Shown one piece after another: positions 7,310 to 17,967 of a stretch of 64,000 nt of DNA. The DNA comes from Fuerstiella marisgermanici. GTDB lineage: Bacteria; Planctomycetota; Planctomycetia; Planctomycetales; Planctomycetaceae. The DNA is taken from assembly GCF_001983935.1 (NCBI RefSeq), contig NZ_CP017641.1, positions 186,001-250,000 of the forward strand, read 5' to 3'. Position 1 is the stretch's first letter, and every line of letters begins with the position of its first letter. The position numbers were made by a program, and so were the translations under genes. The notes beneath the pieces were generated by a model. The model had not been told where the DNA came from. It ran no database searches and was given only the letters and a program-made list of their open reading frames with translations.

Positions 7310-10261
7310 TTACTTAACCGGTTTGCGGAAACGCAGCAGATAGTTCTCTTTGAATTCCGGGATTCTAACCTCATCTATGAATTCAAAACCAGCGGCTTCT
7401 ACTTCAGCCTGGAAAGTCTGCTTGTCTGCTCGCACATGATTCACTACCCACTCGCGCGAGGTGCCGGGGATTCGGTTGAAGTCGATCAAAATCAATTCAC
7501 CACCCGGCTTTAAGGCGTCCATAATCGACGCCAGCATCGATTCGTAATATTCGAAGTGATGATACGTGTCGCAGACGAACACTCGATCAACCTTGCGGTC
7601 GCCCAGCTTGGCCGACTTCTCATCACTTTGAACGACTTCAACATTGTGAAGCTCTTCTGCTTTCACTCGTCGGCGGACAAAGTCGACCAGTCGCGGTGAA
7701 ATGTCGACGGCGTAGACTCGCCCTTCGGTGCCGACTTCCTTTGAAAACAGACCCACGTATAAACCGGTTCCTGAGCCGATGTCAGCGATAGACATGCCCG
7801 GTTTTAGACCGACTGCTTTCAGGATACTACCGCGAGCGGCAAAGACTTCGCGGCTTTCGATTTCGAATCGGTTGACCCATTCACTTGGGTCGAGGTCCGG
7901 ATCCAGAAAACTATCGTTGATGCCGTCCGGAATCGTCGCTGATTGCTTCTGTTCGTCGGTCGCCGGCTTTTCCTGGTCAGGTGCTGCCTTGGGCGAAGCG
8001 GTTTGCTCTGCTGTCGGTGCTGCCTGCTCACTTTCTGTTGTTTCGGCCACCGGTGTATCAGTGTCCGTGTCTTCTTCAACCGCTTCAGCAGTCTCAATGG
8101 TAAGCGTGCTCAACGTAGCAGGTGTGGAAGGTTGACCCTCTGACGGCTCAGCTTCGGTGTCGTCGTTCTCTGCCGACGCTTCCACAGCCGACGTCTTGAC
8201 CTCTTCGGTCGCAGATGAATCTGTATCGGCGGCCGGTGCGGGCTGAGGTTGCGGTCCTGTGACGTTGGTTTCAGTCGGCGTGGTAGCCGGTTCCTGTTCG
8301 TCGGCAGGTTCATGTGTAGTTGCGGGTTCAGGTGTGGCCGCAGGGGCTGGTGTTGCCACAGGTTCTGGTGTGGCCACTGGTGCAGGAATGGCCAACGGTA
8401 TCGGCAGCGAATTCACCGTGCGTTCAGCATCCGTGAACGGCACGATTGGGACCGGACGCGGCATGGAAACCGACTTCACCGGAACCGAAGAACGGCTACC
8501 AGAAGATTTGTCGTCAGTTGAGCTTTCATCGGACGGCACCGCTGGGGTGGTCGATTCGGCAGTGCCCGACTCGTCCAAATCCATGAGTGCTCCGTTAATC
8601 GCATCGGCTGGTTGCGGCGAGCCGTCGGCCTTGCCACGCGGATCCGATTTTTCCTGGGAAGGCGTGTCGGCACAGTTTTTCGGCATTCGAGGCAGCGGCG
8701 GCAGGCTTTCTTCGGCATTCTCTTTGTCCGGTGGGACGACGATCGGAAGACGGCGTTTCGGTGACGTCGCTTTCCAACGGTCTGCGTCGGATCGGATTTC
8801 AGCGGCAGACGGAGCGTCCGCCGACATCGAGTTCGGAACCGTGGGGGTGCGTTTCAGTGGTTTGGCCTGAACTTTCAGGGCTGGCTGTGATTGAGTGCTA
8901 GCAACGTCTGCAGATTCAGATTGATTGGCCGAATCGCGATTCATTGCCACGTCGTCGGCTGGTTCGTTGGTCACTTCCGATCCATCAGAATCGCGGCCTT
9001 GCGAGATGCCTCGGAACGGTACCGATCGCAATCTCGTCGCAGCGTCCTGAGTCGGCTGTGGTGCCTGAGCCGTTCGTCGATCTTCATGATCGGAAGCGAG
9101 TTCCTCTGTTTCCGTTTTCGGGTTCACTCGGTCCAGATAAATATTCAGTGCATTCACAGAGTGGTACAGCGGCGAACACTTCACGAATGCTTTGCGGTTA
9201 TCCATAAGGTCGCGAGCCGTCGCTTCGATGGCGCGACGTACCCACAGTTGATTCAGTTCTTTCTGCGGCAAGGCGATCATCAGGAATTCCAGAACGTGAC
9301 CGGCACTGGCCATGCGTTTGTTGAAGTCCGGATCGTATTTTTTGCCGCGGAAGAAGTTGGAAGACAGCGTACCGTTGCTGTTTTGTTGCATGCGAGCCGT
9401 GTTGATGTGCTTACGAATTTTCCATTCGGCCTGCATCCAGACGCCTCGCAGCGGCTTGCCCTGACGCAGATATACGTTGCGAGCATGCGCCAGTGCAAAC
9501 AGGCTATGCGTGCCACCGCAGGGAGCTCCCTGCATGGGCTTGTTGGTTTGAATCTGGACCAGCTTTTCGATGCTCCATGCTTCGCCCTGCTGATTTCGCC
9601 AGCGAGCGTTCGACGGCAGATAGCGGCTTAGGAACCAAAGCGTCCACGTCGGTTCGTCTTTGGTAGACACCGTCAATTGAGCGTGTCGGATCATTTCTCG
9701 CATCGAAACCGGCCCGTCGGCTGTTCCCAGCGTGTGATCCAGACCGACGCCACACATCGAAAGAATGGCCAGAAACTGGTTGGCGTGACCTTCAAACGCG
9801 TACGGCACGCTGTACGGATGAGCTCGTCCGCCAAGTTTCGTTTTTTCGAACCAGTGTTCGTTGGTGAAGACCTGTCCTTCGCTGACCCAGTCAAGGCCCG
9901 AAACAGGAGCTCCGTTATGAAGGATCTGAAATTCTTCTCGCAGCCCCAACAATGCGTGCATGATCTGCCACGGCGTATGCTGGTCGGTCGACAACATGCG
10001 GCGAGCTGTTGTGTCGACGGCTTCCTGGCACAATTGCACCAGCTTGTCTGACGAGGGTTGTCGGCGGGTGTGCGAGATCCGCCGATAGGGCGACGGGCCC
10101 TTATGTTCCGGCAATTCGATGGCCGGTTCTTTGTGATTGGTATTCAGTTCCGTTGGAAACTCATCGTCAAATTGCTGCGCGACAACGGTCGCTGGCGCAA
10201 CGAACGAGGCGGCGAACAGAATTAACGCGAACAGAAACGTGAGCAGCCGTTTAGGTTGCAT
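7310..10261 (-). CDS. Secreted protein with long low-complexity linker fused to a SAM methyltransferase
   Basis: A 983-residue protein from the ATG at 10261, chosen because it yields a clean signal peptide (RLLTFLFALILFAASFVAP, cleavage near VVA-QQ). The next ~335 residues form a helical domain I do not recognise (from RISHTRRQPSSDKLVQLCQE to NALNIYLDRVNP). Residues ~370-790 are a disordered Pro/Ala/Thr/Glu/Ser-rich linker with repeats such as PAPVATPEPVATPAPAATPE. The last ~190 residues are a class I methyltransferase: motif I is IADIGSGTGLYVGLF, then VYAVDISPR, VDRVFVCDTYHHF and LKPGGELILIDFNR. A SAM methyltransferase behind a signal peptide is odd, because SAM is cytoplasmic. Either the signal is a membrane anchor facing inward or two genes have fused. 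Substrate unknown. Confidence 0.8.
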   Translation of the reverse strand: MQPKRLLTFLFALILFAASFVAPATVVAQQFDDEFPTELNTNHKEPAIELPEHKGPSPYRRISHTRRQPSSDKLVQLCQEAVDTTARRMLSTDQHTPWQIMHALLGLREEFQILHNGAPVSGLDWVSEGQVFTNEHWFEKTKLGGRAHPYSVPYAFEGHANQFLAILSMCGVGLDHTLGTADGPVSMREMIRHAQLTVSTKDEPTWTLWFLSRYLPSNARWRNQQGEAWSIEKLVQIQTNKPMQGAPCGGTHSLFALAHARNVYLRQGKPLRGVWMQAEWKIRKHINTARMQQNSNGTLSSNFFRGKKYDPDFNKRMASAGHVLEFLMIALPQKELNQLWVRRAIEATARDLMDNRKAFVKCSPLYHSVNALNIYLDRVNPKTETEELASDHEDRRTAQAPQPTQDAATRLRSVPFRGISQGRDSDGSEVTNEPADDVAMNRDSANQSESADVASTQSQPALKVQAKPLKRTPTVPNSMSADAPSAAEIRSDADRWKATSPKRRLPIVVPPDKENAEESLPPLPRMPKNCADTPSQEKSDPRGKADGSPQPADAINGALMDLDESGTAESTTPAVPSDESSTDDKSSGSRSSVPVKSVSMPRPVPIVPFTDAERTVNSLPIPLAIPAPVATPEPVATPAPAATPEPATTHEPADEQEPATTPTETNVTGPQPQPAPAADTDSSATEEVKTSAVEASAENDDTEAEPSEGQPSTPATLSTLTIETAEAVEEDTDTDTPVAETTESEQAAPTAEQTASPKAAPDQEKPATDEQKQSATIPDGINDSFLDPDLDPSEWVNRFEIESREVFAARGSILKAVGLKPGMSIADIGSGTGLYVGLFSKEVGTEGRVYAVDISPRLVDFVRRRVKAEELHNVEVVQSDEKSAKLGDRKVDRVFVCDTYHHFEYYESMLASIMDALKPGGELILIDFNRIPGTSREWVVNHVRADKQTFQAEVEAAGFEFIDEVRIPEFKENYLLRFRKPVK

Positions 10262-10906
10262 TCGAACACTCCAGCGGTGTGAGGCAGACTCTGGTGGTGA
10301 CTGAGGATGTGCCCGAAAAGGGCGCGTCACTTTGATATTCGGCCAACCAACCGAGCGGCTTGACGATCTCTACATCCGACAGAAGGCAAATATCCGTCAC
10401 AACCTGAACTGTTCCGGCTTGGTAATTCGGGCTGCTTATGCGGGCGACCAGTGTCTATTTTTGGCGGCATTCCTTGCCGCACTGGCATAACGCCAACGTA
10501 CCGGCAGATTCAGCGGGTGCGTGCGATGGCAGGCTTCGAGATGAGCAGCTGAAAACCGATGCGATGCAAACACAGCCTGCCCTCGTTTTGTCACCGGAGC
10601 AGGCGAGCCGACGCTGCTTGTTTGAAGAAACGCCAAGCGACATCTGGTGACCCGCGCGATTCCGCCGCCTGAGAAAGCTTTGGCGGCACGCAATCGAAAG
10701 CCGGAGCGAAATGTGGATTCCTCAACGCGGTGCCTACCGTCGGGAATTCCGGAGTGATAAAACACGTTCTTGAGTTGGCAGCCTGTCAGGATTTCCTTGT
10801 TTTTTGCGTCCTGCAGATGCATTTACCTGCGGCAAAAGCCTTAGGGCGAAGGTGCGACGCAGTCCAGACGACTGGTTAGCTCAGACGTTGCTTCTGACTC
10901 TTAAAA
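10262..10906. other. Intergenic region between divergent genes; no gene seen
   Basis: This 645-bp stretch lies between the secreted methyltransferase fusion (minus) and gcvT (plus) and should hold both promoters. A 128-codon minus frame (10436-10822) has no family resemblance and poor composition. I looked for a glycine riboswitch upstream of gcvT, expected from the pathway, and found none of its conserved core pieces. Confidence 0.4.
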
Positions 10907-12010
10907 GTGAAAAACAACTCTATGAACAGCCCCCCACGGCAATCTCCCCTTCACGAAGTCCACGTGGCCGCCGGTGCGCGGATGGTGCCGTTTGCCGGGT
11001 GGGAAATGCCGGTGCAGTACGAAGGCATTATGCCCGAACACAAGGCCGTGCGAGAATTTCTGGGCGTGTTCGACATTTCGCACATGGGACTGCTTGCCGT
11101 CGCCAGCAGCGAACCGGAAGTTTCTACCAAGTGGCTGGACGGTCTGTTGACAAACAACGTTGCGTCGCTGGAAGTCGGACAAGGGCAGTACACAATGCTG
11201 CTGAACGAAACCGGAGGTGTGATTGACGACCTGATCGTCTACAGCAAGGGGTGTTCAGAATATTATCTTGTAGTGAATGCGTCGAAGACGGCAGAAGATT
11301 ATCAGTGGATGCTCGATCATCAACCGGAATCGGGCATCATGTTCGCGGATGTCAGCGGCAGCTACGCGGGCCTCGCTGTACAAGGCCCGGACACGGTCGC
11401 TGCCTTCGCCAGGTTGTTCGGCGACGACGTCACGATTCCTGAACGTTTCTACATGGCAGAAATCTCAACGCCGCACGGCGACGTGCTCGTATGCCGCACC
11501 GGCTACACCGGTGAAGACGGCTTTGAATTGTTCTGCAAAGCGTCCGATGGTCCGGACTGGTGGCAGCGGTGTCTGGATGCAGGCGCAAAGGCGTGCGGAT
11601 TGGGAGCACGCGATTCGTTGCGACTGGAAAAGTGCTACCCGCTAAACGGCAACGATCTGTCGCCCGAACGTTCGCCGCTGGAAGCTGGACTGGGATTCGC
11701 CGTCGACTTGCATAAAGACTCGTTCATCGGCCGCGACACACTGTTAAGGCAAAAGACCAAAGGTCTGCATCGGCGTTTAGTCGCGATCAAACAAACGCAA
11801 AAGTCGCCCCCACCGCGTCCCGGCTACGCTGTGTATGCTGGTGATGAACAAGTCGGAACGCTGACCAGCGGCGGGATGTCACCGAGTCTCGGAGTTGGCA
11901 TTTCGTTGGCGTATCTCAGCATTGATCACGCGAAGGTCGGCACTCCGTTGCACCTTGAAATTCGCGGCAAGCGATTTGCTGCCGAAGTCGTCAAGAAGCC
12001 GTTCTTATAG
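10907..12010 (+). CDS. gcvT: Glycine cleavage system T protein (aminomethyltransferase)
   Basis: A 367-residue GcvT. It transfers the methylene group from aminomethyl-lipoyl GcvH to tetrahydrofolate, releasing ammonia. Diagnostic stretches are VPFAGWEMPVQYEGI near the N-terminus, FDISHMG, CRTGYTGEDGFELF and ARDSLRLEKCYPLNGNDLSP. The start may be GTG at 10907 or ATG at 10922; the alignable part begins just after both, so the choice is not decided by sequence. It is the first gene of a gcvT-gcvH-gcvP array with gaps of 92 and 161 bp, and is presumably co-transcribed with them. Length is normal for the family. Confidence 0.95.
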   Translation: MKNNSMNSPPRQSPLHEVHVAAGARMVPFAGWEMPVQYEGIMPEHKAVREFLGVFDISHMGLLAVASSEPEVSTKWLDGLLTNNVASLEVGQGQYTMLLNETGGVIDDLIVYSKGCSEYYLVVNASKTAEDYQWMLDHQPESGIMFADVSGSYAGLAVQGPDTVAAFARLFGDDVTIPERFYMAEISTPHGDVLVCRTGYTGEDGFELFCKASDGPDWWQRCLDAGAKACGLGARDSLRLEKCYPLNGNDLSPERSPLEAGLGFAVDLHKDSFIGRDTLLRQKTKGLHRRLVAIKQTQKSPPPRPGYAVYAGDEQVGTLTSGGMSPSLGVGISLAYLSIDHAKVGTPLHLEIRGKRFAAEVVKKPFL

Positions 12011-12102
12011 GAAACAGCCGCCGCAGCTCGATTCATTGAGTTCGTCGAGCCACTGCGAGAAACGAATCATCTGCCATATCACCAACCAAGGAATGACAAA
12101 GA

Positions 12103-12486
12103 ATGAACGTCCCCGATGAACTAAAATACGCCCAGTCGCACGAGTGGGTGCGAGTCGACAATGGCGACATCGTCACGGTCGGCATTTCTGATTTTGCTCA
12201 GGCCGAAATGACAGAACTCGTTTATGTTGAACTTCCCGAAGTTGGTCGGAGTTACAGTGCGGGCGATGAGGTGGCTGTCGTAGAGAGTGTCAAATCGGCC
12301 AGCGACATTTACACGCCTGTCAGTGGCGAAATTGTCGAAGTGAACGAAGCGTTGAATGACAATCCATCACTGGTGAACAGTTCTCCGTTTCAGGATGGTT
12401 GGATGTTCAAGATCAAAATCAGCGATGCCGCACAGTTAGACAAGCTGCTGGACGCCAACGGCTACAAAGACAGCATCAGCTCGTAG
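12103..12486 (+). CDS. gcvH: Glycine cleavage system H protein (lipoyl carrier)
   Basis: A 127-residue GcvH, the lipoylated shuttle of the glycine cleavage complex. The lipoylation lysine is Lys64 in [17 protein letters not shown]. The N-terminus ([15 protein letters not shown]) and [12 protein letters not shown] near the end are family signatures. An AAGGA sequence lies about 11 nt before the ATG. It is located between gcvT and gcvP, with a full-length sequence and no oddities. Confidence 0.97.
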   Translation: MNVPDELKYAQSHEWVRVDNGDIVTVGISDFAQAEMTELVYVELPEVGRSYSAGDEVAVVESVKSASDIYTPVSGEIVEVNEALNDNPSLVNSSPFQDGWMFKIKISDAAQLDKLLDANGYKDSISS

Positions 12487-12647
12487 GTTGTTGGAAGGCG
12501 TTTATTGCTGCGAGCGGCAAGTCGCTCGCGGCCGGTTACTGCAGGCGTACTCCCTTCGATCATCGCCATACAGTATACAGTTTACGCGCGTAGGTAACCG
12601 TTCGGCTGCTTACCTCTTTCGTTTTCTCCCGCGGACGGAAACTCTTC

Positions 12648-15506
12648 GTGTCGATATCTTCTCCCCCTGCCCTTTCCTCAAAGCCGCAGTTAGACGCATT
12701 TCGCAACCGCCATCTGGGCGTTTCCCTGGACGAAGCTGAAACCCTCGCGAAGGAAATCGGTTTCGAGTCGCTGCAACAACTGGTCGACGCAGCCGTGCCC
12801 GGTTCGATTCGTCGGCAGCAGGCATTCGACCTGCCGGAGCCAAAGTCTGAAACTGATGCTCTGGCGTGGCTGAAGTCGATCATGAGCCGCAATCAGGCGA
12901 CGCGATCACTGATTGGCATGGGTTACCATGATTGCATCACTCCGTCTGTCATCCTTCGCAACATTCTGGAAAACCCCGGCTGGTATACAGCTTACACTCC
13001 ATACCAGCCCGAAATTTCACAGGGGCGACTGGAAGCGTGTCTGAATTTTCAGACGATGATCACGGAACTCAGCGGGCTGGACGTCGCGAATTCATCACTG
13101 CTGGACGAAGGTACTGCCGCCGCTGAAGCGATGGCAATGTGCGCTGGTGGGCATCGCAAGGCGAACCGGTTTCTCGTTTCTGATGGCTGCCATCCTCAAA
13201 CGATTGCCGTGTTGCAAACCCGAGCCGAACCTTTGGGCATCGAAATCGTTGTGGCCGCTCACGACGACTTCGAATTCACCGATGATGTCTTCGGTGTGTT
13301 GGTGCAATATCCCGACACCAGTGGCGGAATTTACGACTTCGAATCGCTGATCAAGGCCGCTCATGATGCCAAAGTAAAAGTCGTGATGGCCGCCGATTTG
13401 CTGGCGCTGACATTGCTGAAACCACCTGGACAAATGGGAGCTGACATCGCAATCGGCAACAGCCAACGCTTTGGCGTGCCGCTCGGCTTTGGCGGTCCGC
13501 ATGCTGCATGGATCGCGTGTACTGATAACCTGAAGCGAAAACTGCCCGGGCGCTTGGTTGGAGTTTCCAAAGACGCCAATGGAAAGCCCGCCTATCGACT
13601 GGCGCTGCAGACTCGCGAACAGCACATCCGTCGTGACAAAGCCACCAGCAACATCTGCACGGCTCAGGTTCTGCTGGCGGTCATCGCGTCGATGTATGCG
13701 GTTTATCATGGGCCGAAGGGGCTGCGTGAGATTGCTGAGCGAGTTTCCGAACGGACCAGAAGTCTTGCGACGAGTCTGCTGAATTTGGGTTGGAAACTCG
13801 TCCATGAAAATTACTTCGACACGCTGCGAATTGAATGCGAAAACGGTGCCGCGATTGTTAACAAAGCGGCGGACGCCGGATTCAACCTGCGGCTGTTTTC
13901 TAACGGCGACGTAGGCATCACGCTGGATGAACGCACAGATCAGGACGAACTCGCCAGAATTGTCACGTTGTTTGATACAGACAATTGTGATCACGATGCG
14001 GCCGTTCCCGATCATCATCAGTCTGTTGAACTGTGTCGGGCCGACGACTACCTGCAGCAGCCGATCTTCAACAGCTACCACACCGAAACAGAAATGATGC
14101 GTTACCTGCATCGTCTGGAAGCAAGAGACCTGGCTTTAAATACCAGCATGATTCCGCTGGGATCCTGCACGATGAAGCTGAACGCTGCTTCCGAAATGAT
14201 GCCGCTAAGCTGGCCGGAAGTGAACGGCATTCACCCGTTCGCTCCTAAGGATCAGTGGCAGGGTTATGCGGAAATGATTCAGCAACTGGAAGACTGGTTG
14301 GCCGCCTGCACGGGGTTCCATGCTGTATCGTTGCAACCAAACGCGGGTTCTCAGGGCGAATACGCTGGTCTGCTGGCCATCCGCGAATTCCACAAAACCA
14401 ACAACCAGGGATCACGCAACGTCTGCCTGATTCCCACGTCGGCTCACGGCACGAACCCCGCCAGCGCCGTCATGGCGGGCATGAAGGTTGTCGCTGTGGA
14501 CTGCGATGATGAAGGCAACATCGACATCCTCAGCCTGAAGGCCAAGGCCGAAGAACACGCCGATCGACTCGCCGCGCTAATGGTCACTTACCCGTCGACG
14601 CATGGCGTGTTTGAGGAAGGCATCAAAGACATCTGCCAGATCGTCCACGACAAAGGCGGACAGGTCTACATGGATGGAGCCAACCTGAACGCTCAGTTGG
14701 GCTTGTGTTCTCCCGGCGAAATCGGCGCCGATGTGTGCCATTTGAACCTGCACAAAACCTTCTGCATTCCTCACGGCGGCGGTGGTCCTGGTGTGGGGCC
14801 GATCGGAGTCGCAAAGCATCTGGCTCCGTTTCTGCCTGGCCATCCGATGCATCTGGAAGGTGGCATCGGCCCGGTGAGTGCGGCTCCATTCGGTAGCGCG
14901 AGCATCCTCACCATTTCATGGATGTACATCGCGATGATGGGCCCCAAAGGTCTGACCGACGCCACATCGATTGCGATTCTAAATGCCAATTACATTGCTC
15001 ACCGCCTGCGACCGTATTTTCCAGTGCTGTATCAGGGCGCACAGAATTTGGTTGCTCACGAGTGCATTCTCGACCTGCGGCCGTTCAAGGATGAAACCGG
15101 TGTAGAAGTCGAAGACGTCGCCAAGCGTCTGATGGACTATGGCTTCCACGCGCCGACGATGTCGTGGCCGGTGTCAGGCACGTTGATGATTGAACCCACG
15201 GAGAGTGAATCAAAAGCGGAGCTGGATCGTTTCTGCGACGCGATGATTTCCATCCACGGCGAAATGATGGACATTCGAGACGGCCGAGCGGATCGCCAGG
15301 ACAACGCCTTCAAACATGCCCCCCACGCGGCTGACATCCTGCTCAGCGATGACTGGCAACACAGCTACTCTCGCGAACAGGCGGCGTACCCGGCCCCGTG
15401 GCTGAAGGACTACAAATACTGGCCGCCAGTCAGCCGAGTCGACAATGTCTACGGTGACCGTCACCTAATCTGCACGTGCCCCGACCTTGAAGACCTAACT
15501 GAATAA
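12648..15506 (+). CDS. gcvP: Glycine dehydrogenase (decarboxylating), full-length P protein
   Basis: A 952-residue single-chain P protein, which decarboxylates glycine with PLP and passes the aminomethyl group to GcvH. It contains both halves that are separate subunits (GcvPA/GcvPB) in some bacteria. The PLP lysine is Lys703 in [17 protein letters not shown]. The N-terminus ([19 protein letters not shown]) and [21 protein letters not shown] are typical. The start is taken as GTG at 12648; no earlier in-frame candidate is better. Last gene of the gcv set. The length is normal for the fused form (about 950). Confidence 0.97.
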   Translation: MSISSPPALSSKPQLDAFRNRHLGVSLDEAETLAKEIGFESLQQLVDAAVPGSIRRQQAFDLPEPKSETDALAWLKSIMSRNQATRSLIGMGYHDCITPSVILRNILENPGWYTAYTPYQPEISQGRLEACLNFQTMITELSGLDVANSSLLDEGTAAAEAMAMCAGGHRKANRFLVSDGCHPQTIAVLQTRAEPLGIEIVVAAHDDFEFTDDVFGVLVQYPDTSGGIYDFESLIKAAHDAKVKVVMAADLLALTLLKPPGQMGADIAIGNSQRFGVPLGFGGPHAAWIACTDNLKRKLPGRLVGVSKDANGKPAYRLALQTREQHIRRDKATSNICTAQVLLAVIASMYAVYHGPKGLREIAERVSERTRSLATSLLNLGWKLVHENYFDTLRIECENGAAIVNKAADAGFNLRLFSNGDVGITLDERTDQDELARIVTLFDTDNCDHDAAVPDHHQSVELCRADDYLQQPIFNSYHTETEMMRYLHRLEARDLALNTSMIPLGSCTMKLNAASEMMPLSWPEVNGIHPFAPKDQWQGYAEMIQQLEDWLAACTGFHAVSLQPNAGSQGEYAGLLAIREFHKTNNQGSRNVCLIPTSAHGTNPASAVMAGMKVVAVDCDDEGNIDILSLKAKAEEHADRLAALMVTYPSTHGVFEEGIKDICQIVHDKGGQVYMDGANLNAQLGLCSPGEIGADVCHLNLHKTFCIPHGGGGPGVGPIGVAKHLAPFLPGHPMHLEGGIGPVSAAPFGSASILTISWMYIAMMGPKGLTDATSIAILNANYIAHRLRPYFPVLYQGAQNLVAHECILDLRPFKDETGVEVEDVAKRLMDYGFHAPTMSWPVSGTLMIEPTESESKAELDRFCDAMISIHGEMMDIRDGRADRQDNAFKHAPHAADILLSDDWQHSYSREQAAYPAPWLKDYKYWPPVSRVDNVYGDRHLICTCPDLEDLTE

Positions 15507-15773
15507 GCCAGCTCGTATCGGCGAGCCATCAGCGCGGCGGAAGGTGATGTCTTGCAAACTCGATTGCTGAAGGAGCCAGGATGCTAAAGCAGCCATGTTA
15601 ATGTGGCTGGCCACCGTCGGCGTGGAAAAAGAAGGTGGTCCGGCTTTTTAGAAATCTGATCCATTTGCAACAACGGGCGCACGCTGCGAGTCAATCGTCT
15701 TTGTGCGGGCACTTTCCAGCCATCGCAGCAGAAATTGGCTACCGCTGCCGCGATTCTTCAATGCTCAAGAATC

Positions 15774-16751
15774 TCAAGCGGCACGATTGGCCAGAGCTGC
15801 ACTCGGTACGGGCGAATTAGCTAAGCCGCCGCAGTCTTTGATAAGTTGATCTACAAACCTTTGTGCGCGAGCGTACTCGTCGACATAGCCGACGAGTTTT
15901 TTCAGGCGATCCCTGAGGTACCGCAGCCGTAGCGTGTAAGGTACGGCGTTCGTTCGAGCCAATTCGTGGACCGTACGCTGGTAGTTTGCGGAGTCGATTT
16001 CCATTTGGGGCTCGCCGCAGTGCTGAAACAGCATTTGCAGATTTGGGTCCTGCTCATCGCCAAAACGCTGTACGAGCTGAAACCCGCACGACCTGGCCAG
16101 CATCATCAAAGTGGACGGCACAAAATTGTGGATATGAGCCGTGTGGAACAGCCGACTGCGACGAGCGAACGGAGCCTGGAGATTCGGGCATTCCACATAG
16201 AACATGCCGCCCGGCTTTATCAGCCCAGCAATGTGTTCAAGTGCTGCGCGAGGTGACCGAACGTGTTCGATGACATGCACCAGAAGAATGGCATCGTAGT
16301 CACTGCGTCGCGGCAGGTCATAGACATTTGCCGTATGTACCTTCGCCTTTAATTTGTCGCGTGAAAACGCCAGAAATTCGCTGCCAGGATCGATACCTTC
16401 GGCATTAAAACCGTTCTGGTCGAACACTTTCACCGTGCAGCCGATTCCCGCGCCCACTTCCAGCACTCGACCTTGTGGTTTCAGATGCGGCTGCACTTGG
16501 CGGCAAATTCTAGTTCCGTTCTTCCACGCTCGCATGATGCGCCGGACGCCTGGCGAACTTTCACCATTATAGGCCTTGCGATAGTTGGTCGAATAGAATT
16601 CCTGCAGTTCCTGTTCCGTCGGAACAACTGCATGCCGTACCAGTCCGCATTGTCGACACGCAACTGTTTCAAGCATTTCGCCGTGGCGGTCCTTCTGCGA
16701 AATCGCTTCAAAGTCGCGATTACCACAAAGGTCGCATTCTGCCAGTTCCAT
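15774..16751 (-). CDS. Class I SAM methyltransferase with N-terminal zinc ribbon
   Basis: A 325-residue protein. Four cysteines near the N-terminus (ECDLCGNRDF and VACRQCGL) form a zinc ribbon, followed by a Rossmann methyltransferase: motif I VLEVGAGIGCTVKVF, then AEGIDPGSE, YDAILLVHVIEHV and LIKPGGMFYVECPN. This architecture is common in sugar or polysaccharide C- and O-methyltransferases encoded in envelope gene clusters. It heads the minus-strand side of the envelope locus, 238 bp from the ELM1-type gene. The substrate is unknown; a sugar methyltransferase is an inference from the architecture and neighbours. Confidence 0.82.
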   Translation of the reverse strand: MELAECDLCGNRDFEAISQKDRHGEMLETVACRQCGLVRHAVVPTEQELQEFYSTNYRKAYNGESSPGVRRIMRAWKNGTRICRQVQPHLKPQGRVLEVGAGIGCTVKVFDQNGFNAEGIDPGSEFLAFSRDKLKAKVHTANVYDLPRRSDYDAILLVHVIEHVRSPRAALEHIAGLIKPGGMFYVECPNLQAPFARRSRLFHTAHIHNFVPSTLMMLARSCGFQLVQRFGDEQDPNLQMLFQHCGEPQMEIDSANYQRTVHELARTNAVPYTLRLRYLRDRLKKLVGYVDEYARAQRFVDQLIKDCGGLANSPVPSAALANRAA

Positions 16752-16989
16752 CTGACTTGTCTTTCCAATCCTGGGGCGGTCTAGGCTCTATGGATGTATT
16801 CCAAGTTGGCAACGCGAAACAAGTCGGCCGTTATAATACGCAGTGTGAGCAATTGAATCATGGCAATTGCGGTACCAGCCTGCCTGTTGCGTTGCAGCGA
16901 CACCAGTGTAACTGATGTGGCAGAAATTGCGGAATGCGAGATTTGATGAATTCTGGTCGCTATTTTACTTCCAATTCATTGAGGAGCTA

Positions 16990-17946
16990 TCAGGCTGCTT
17001 TTTGCCCAATATCCTGCGAAGCACGATTCGGGAATAGCCGGTCTAGCAGCAGCGCGGCGCAACGGTCTGCCTCAGAAAACGGAGCTTCTGCCTTTTTCAA
17101 TTGCCGCGTCTCGCACCATTGAGTCCAACGGACTGCGCGTTCCGAATCGACGAGTGAATCGATACAGTCGGTGACTCGATTTTTTTGCCAACGAACCAGT
17201 TCCAGTATTCCAACACTAGCGCCCGACGTAAGAGCCTCATACGTCATGGAAACGCTGTCTTCGGTCACCCAAACAGTGGCTGCCGCGTCGAGCTGAGCCG
17301 GAAGCCAGTCGGGGCCGACGTCCGCTGCGGAGACCAACCGTGCTACTGAAGCGTTTGTCCGCCAAAAATTGAAGAAATCATCTGGCGTGCGGCGAGACGT
17401 GGCGACGGTCCAGCAGACATCGGATGTTCGTTGTACGACATCGCAAATCTGTTGATAAACGAGTTTACTGTCCCAGCGATAGTGTCCGCTTGGGCCACCA
17501 ACGAGGAACATGCCACGGCGAGCGTCCTTATGGCGGCCGGGCAAAACTCGATTCAGCACTCCTGTCGTCAGAATTGTGTTGTCGGGAACACGACGAAGTC
17601 TATGAACATCGGGGATCAGGCAGAAATCGAACAGTGATAGCGGCAGCGAGGGTTTCATTAGCACAATCGAACGACCACCGAACCGCCAGCGAAACATGCA
17701 TAACGGAAAATGAGACGCATGTCCGGCACCGATGATCAGGTCAGGGGCCAAGTCAGGGAGTCGACGTCGATCACAACGAATGAGCGACCGAAGGCCCTGG
17801 TTCCAACCTGACAATTCGACCGAATGGATTTCCGCGCACGTAAGGCGTTGAATGGCATCCGCGCAGCCCTGTACCTGATTCTGATGACCCGCTTTACCGT
17901 CCAACAGACACCAGATCGACAAACGATTTTCGGCCAGGTTTGACAT
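16990..17946 (-). CDS. ELM1/GtrOC1-family putative glycosyltransferase
   Basis: A 318-residue member of the ELM1/GtrOC1 family (mitochondrial-fission ELM1-like; GT-B-like fold). Visible family pieces are LLDGKAGHQNQVQG near the start, LIIGAGHASHFP, VLMKPSLPLSLFDFCLIP, MFLVGGPSGHYRWD and VTEDSVSMTYEALTSGA. Bacterial members are usually in LPS or capsule loci and are thought to transfer or process sugars on the inner face of the membrane. It sits 21 bp downstream of the MsbA-like transporter in the same direction, so probably one transcription unit. The exact reaction is not known for this family. Confidence 0.82.
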   Translation of the reverse strand: MSNLAENRLSIWCLLDGKAGHQNQVQGCADAIQRLTCAEIHSVELSGWNQGLRSLIRCDRRRLPDLAPDLIIGAGHASHFPLCMFRWRFGGRSIVLMKPSLPLSLFDFCLIPDVHRLRRVPDNTILTTGVLNRVLPGRHKDARRGMFLVGGPSGHYRWDSKLVYQQICDVVQRTSDVCWTVATSRRTPDDFFNFWRTNASVARLVSAADVGPDWLPAQLDAAATVWVTEDSVSMTYEALTSGASVGILELVRWQKNRVTDCIDSLVDSERAVRWTQWCETRQLKKAEAPFSEADRCAALLLDRLFPNRASQDIGQKAA

Positions 17947-17967
17947 GAAAATATAACCGTAGTGCTG

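Noticed and set aside
10436-10822. 128-codon minus-strand frame upstream of gcvT
   Set aside because: No homology or ribosome-binding site recognised, and Arg/Ser/His-rich composition.
10700-10921. Glycine riboswitch before gcvT
   Set aside because: Expected from the pathway in many bacteria, but none of the conserved aptamer core sequences can be seen.
13095-14111. 338-codon minus-strand frame
   Set aside because: Antisense to gcvP and not protein-like; gcvP is certain in this place.
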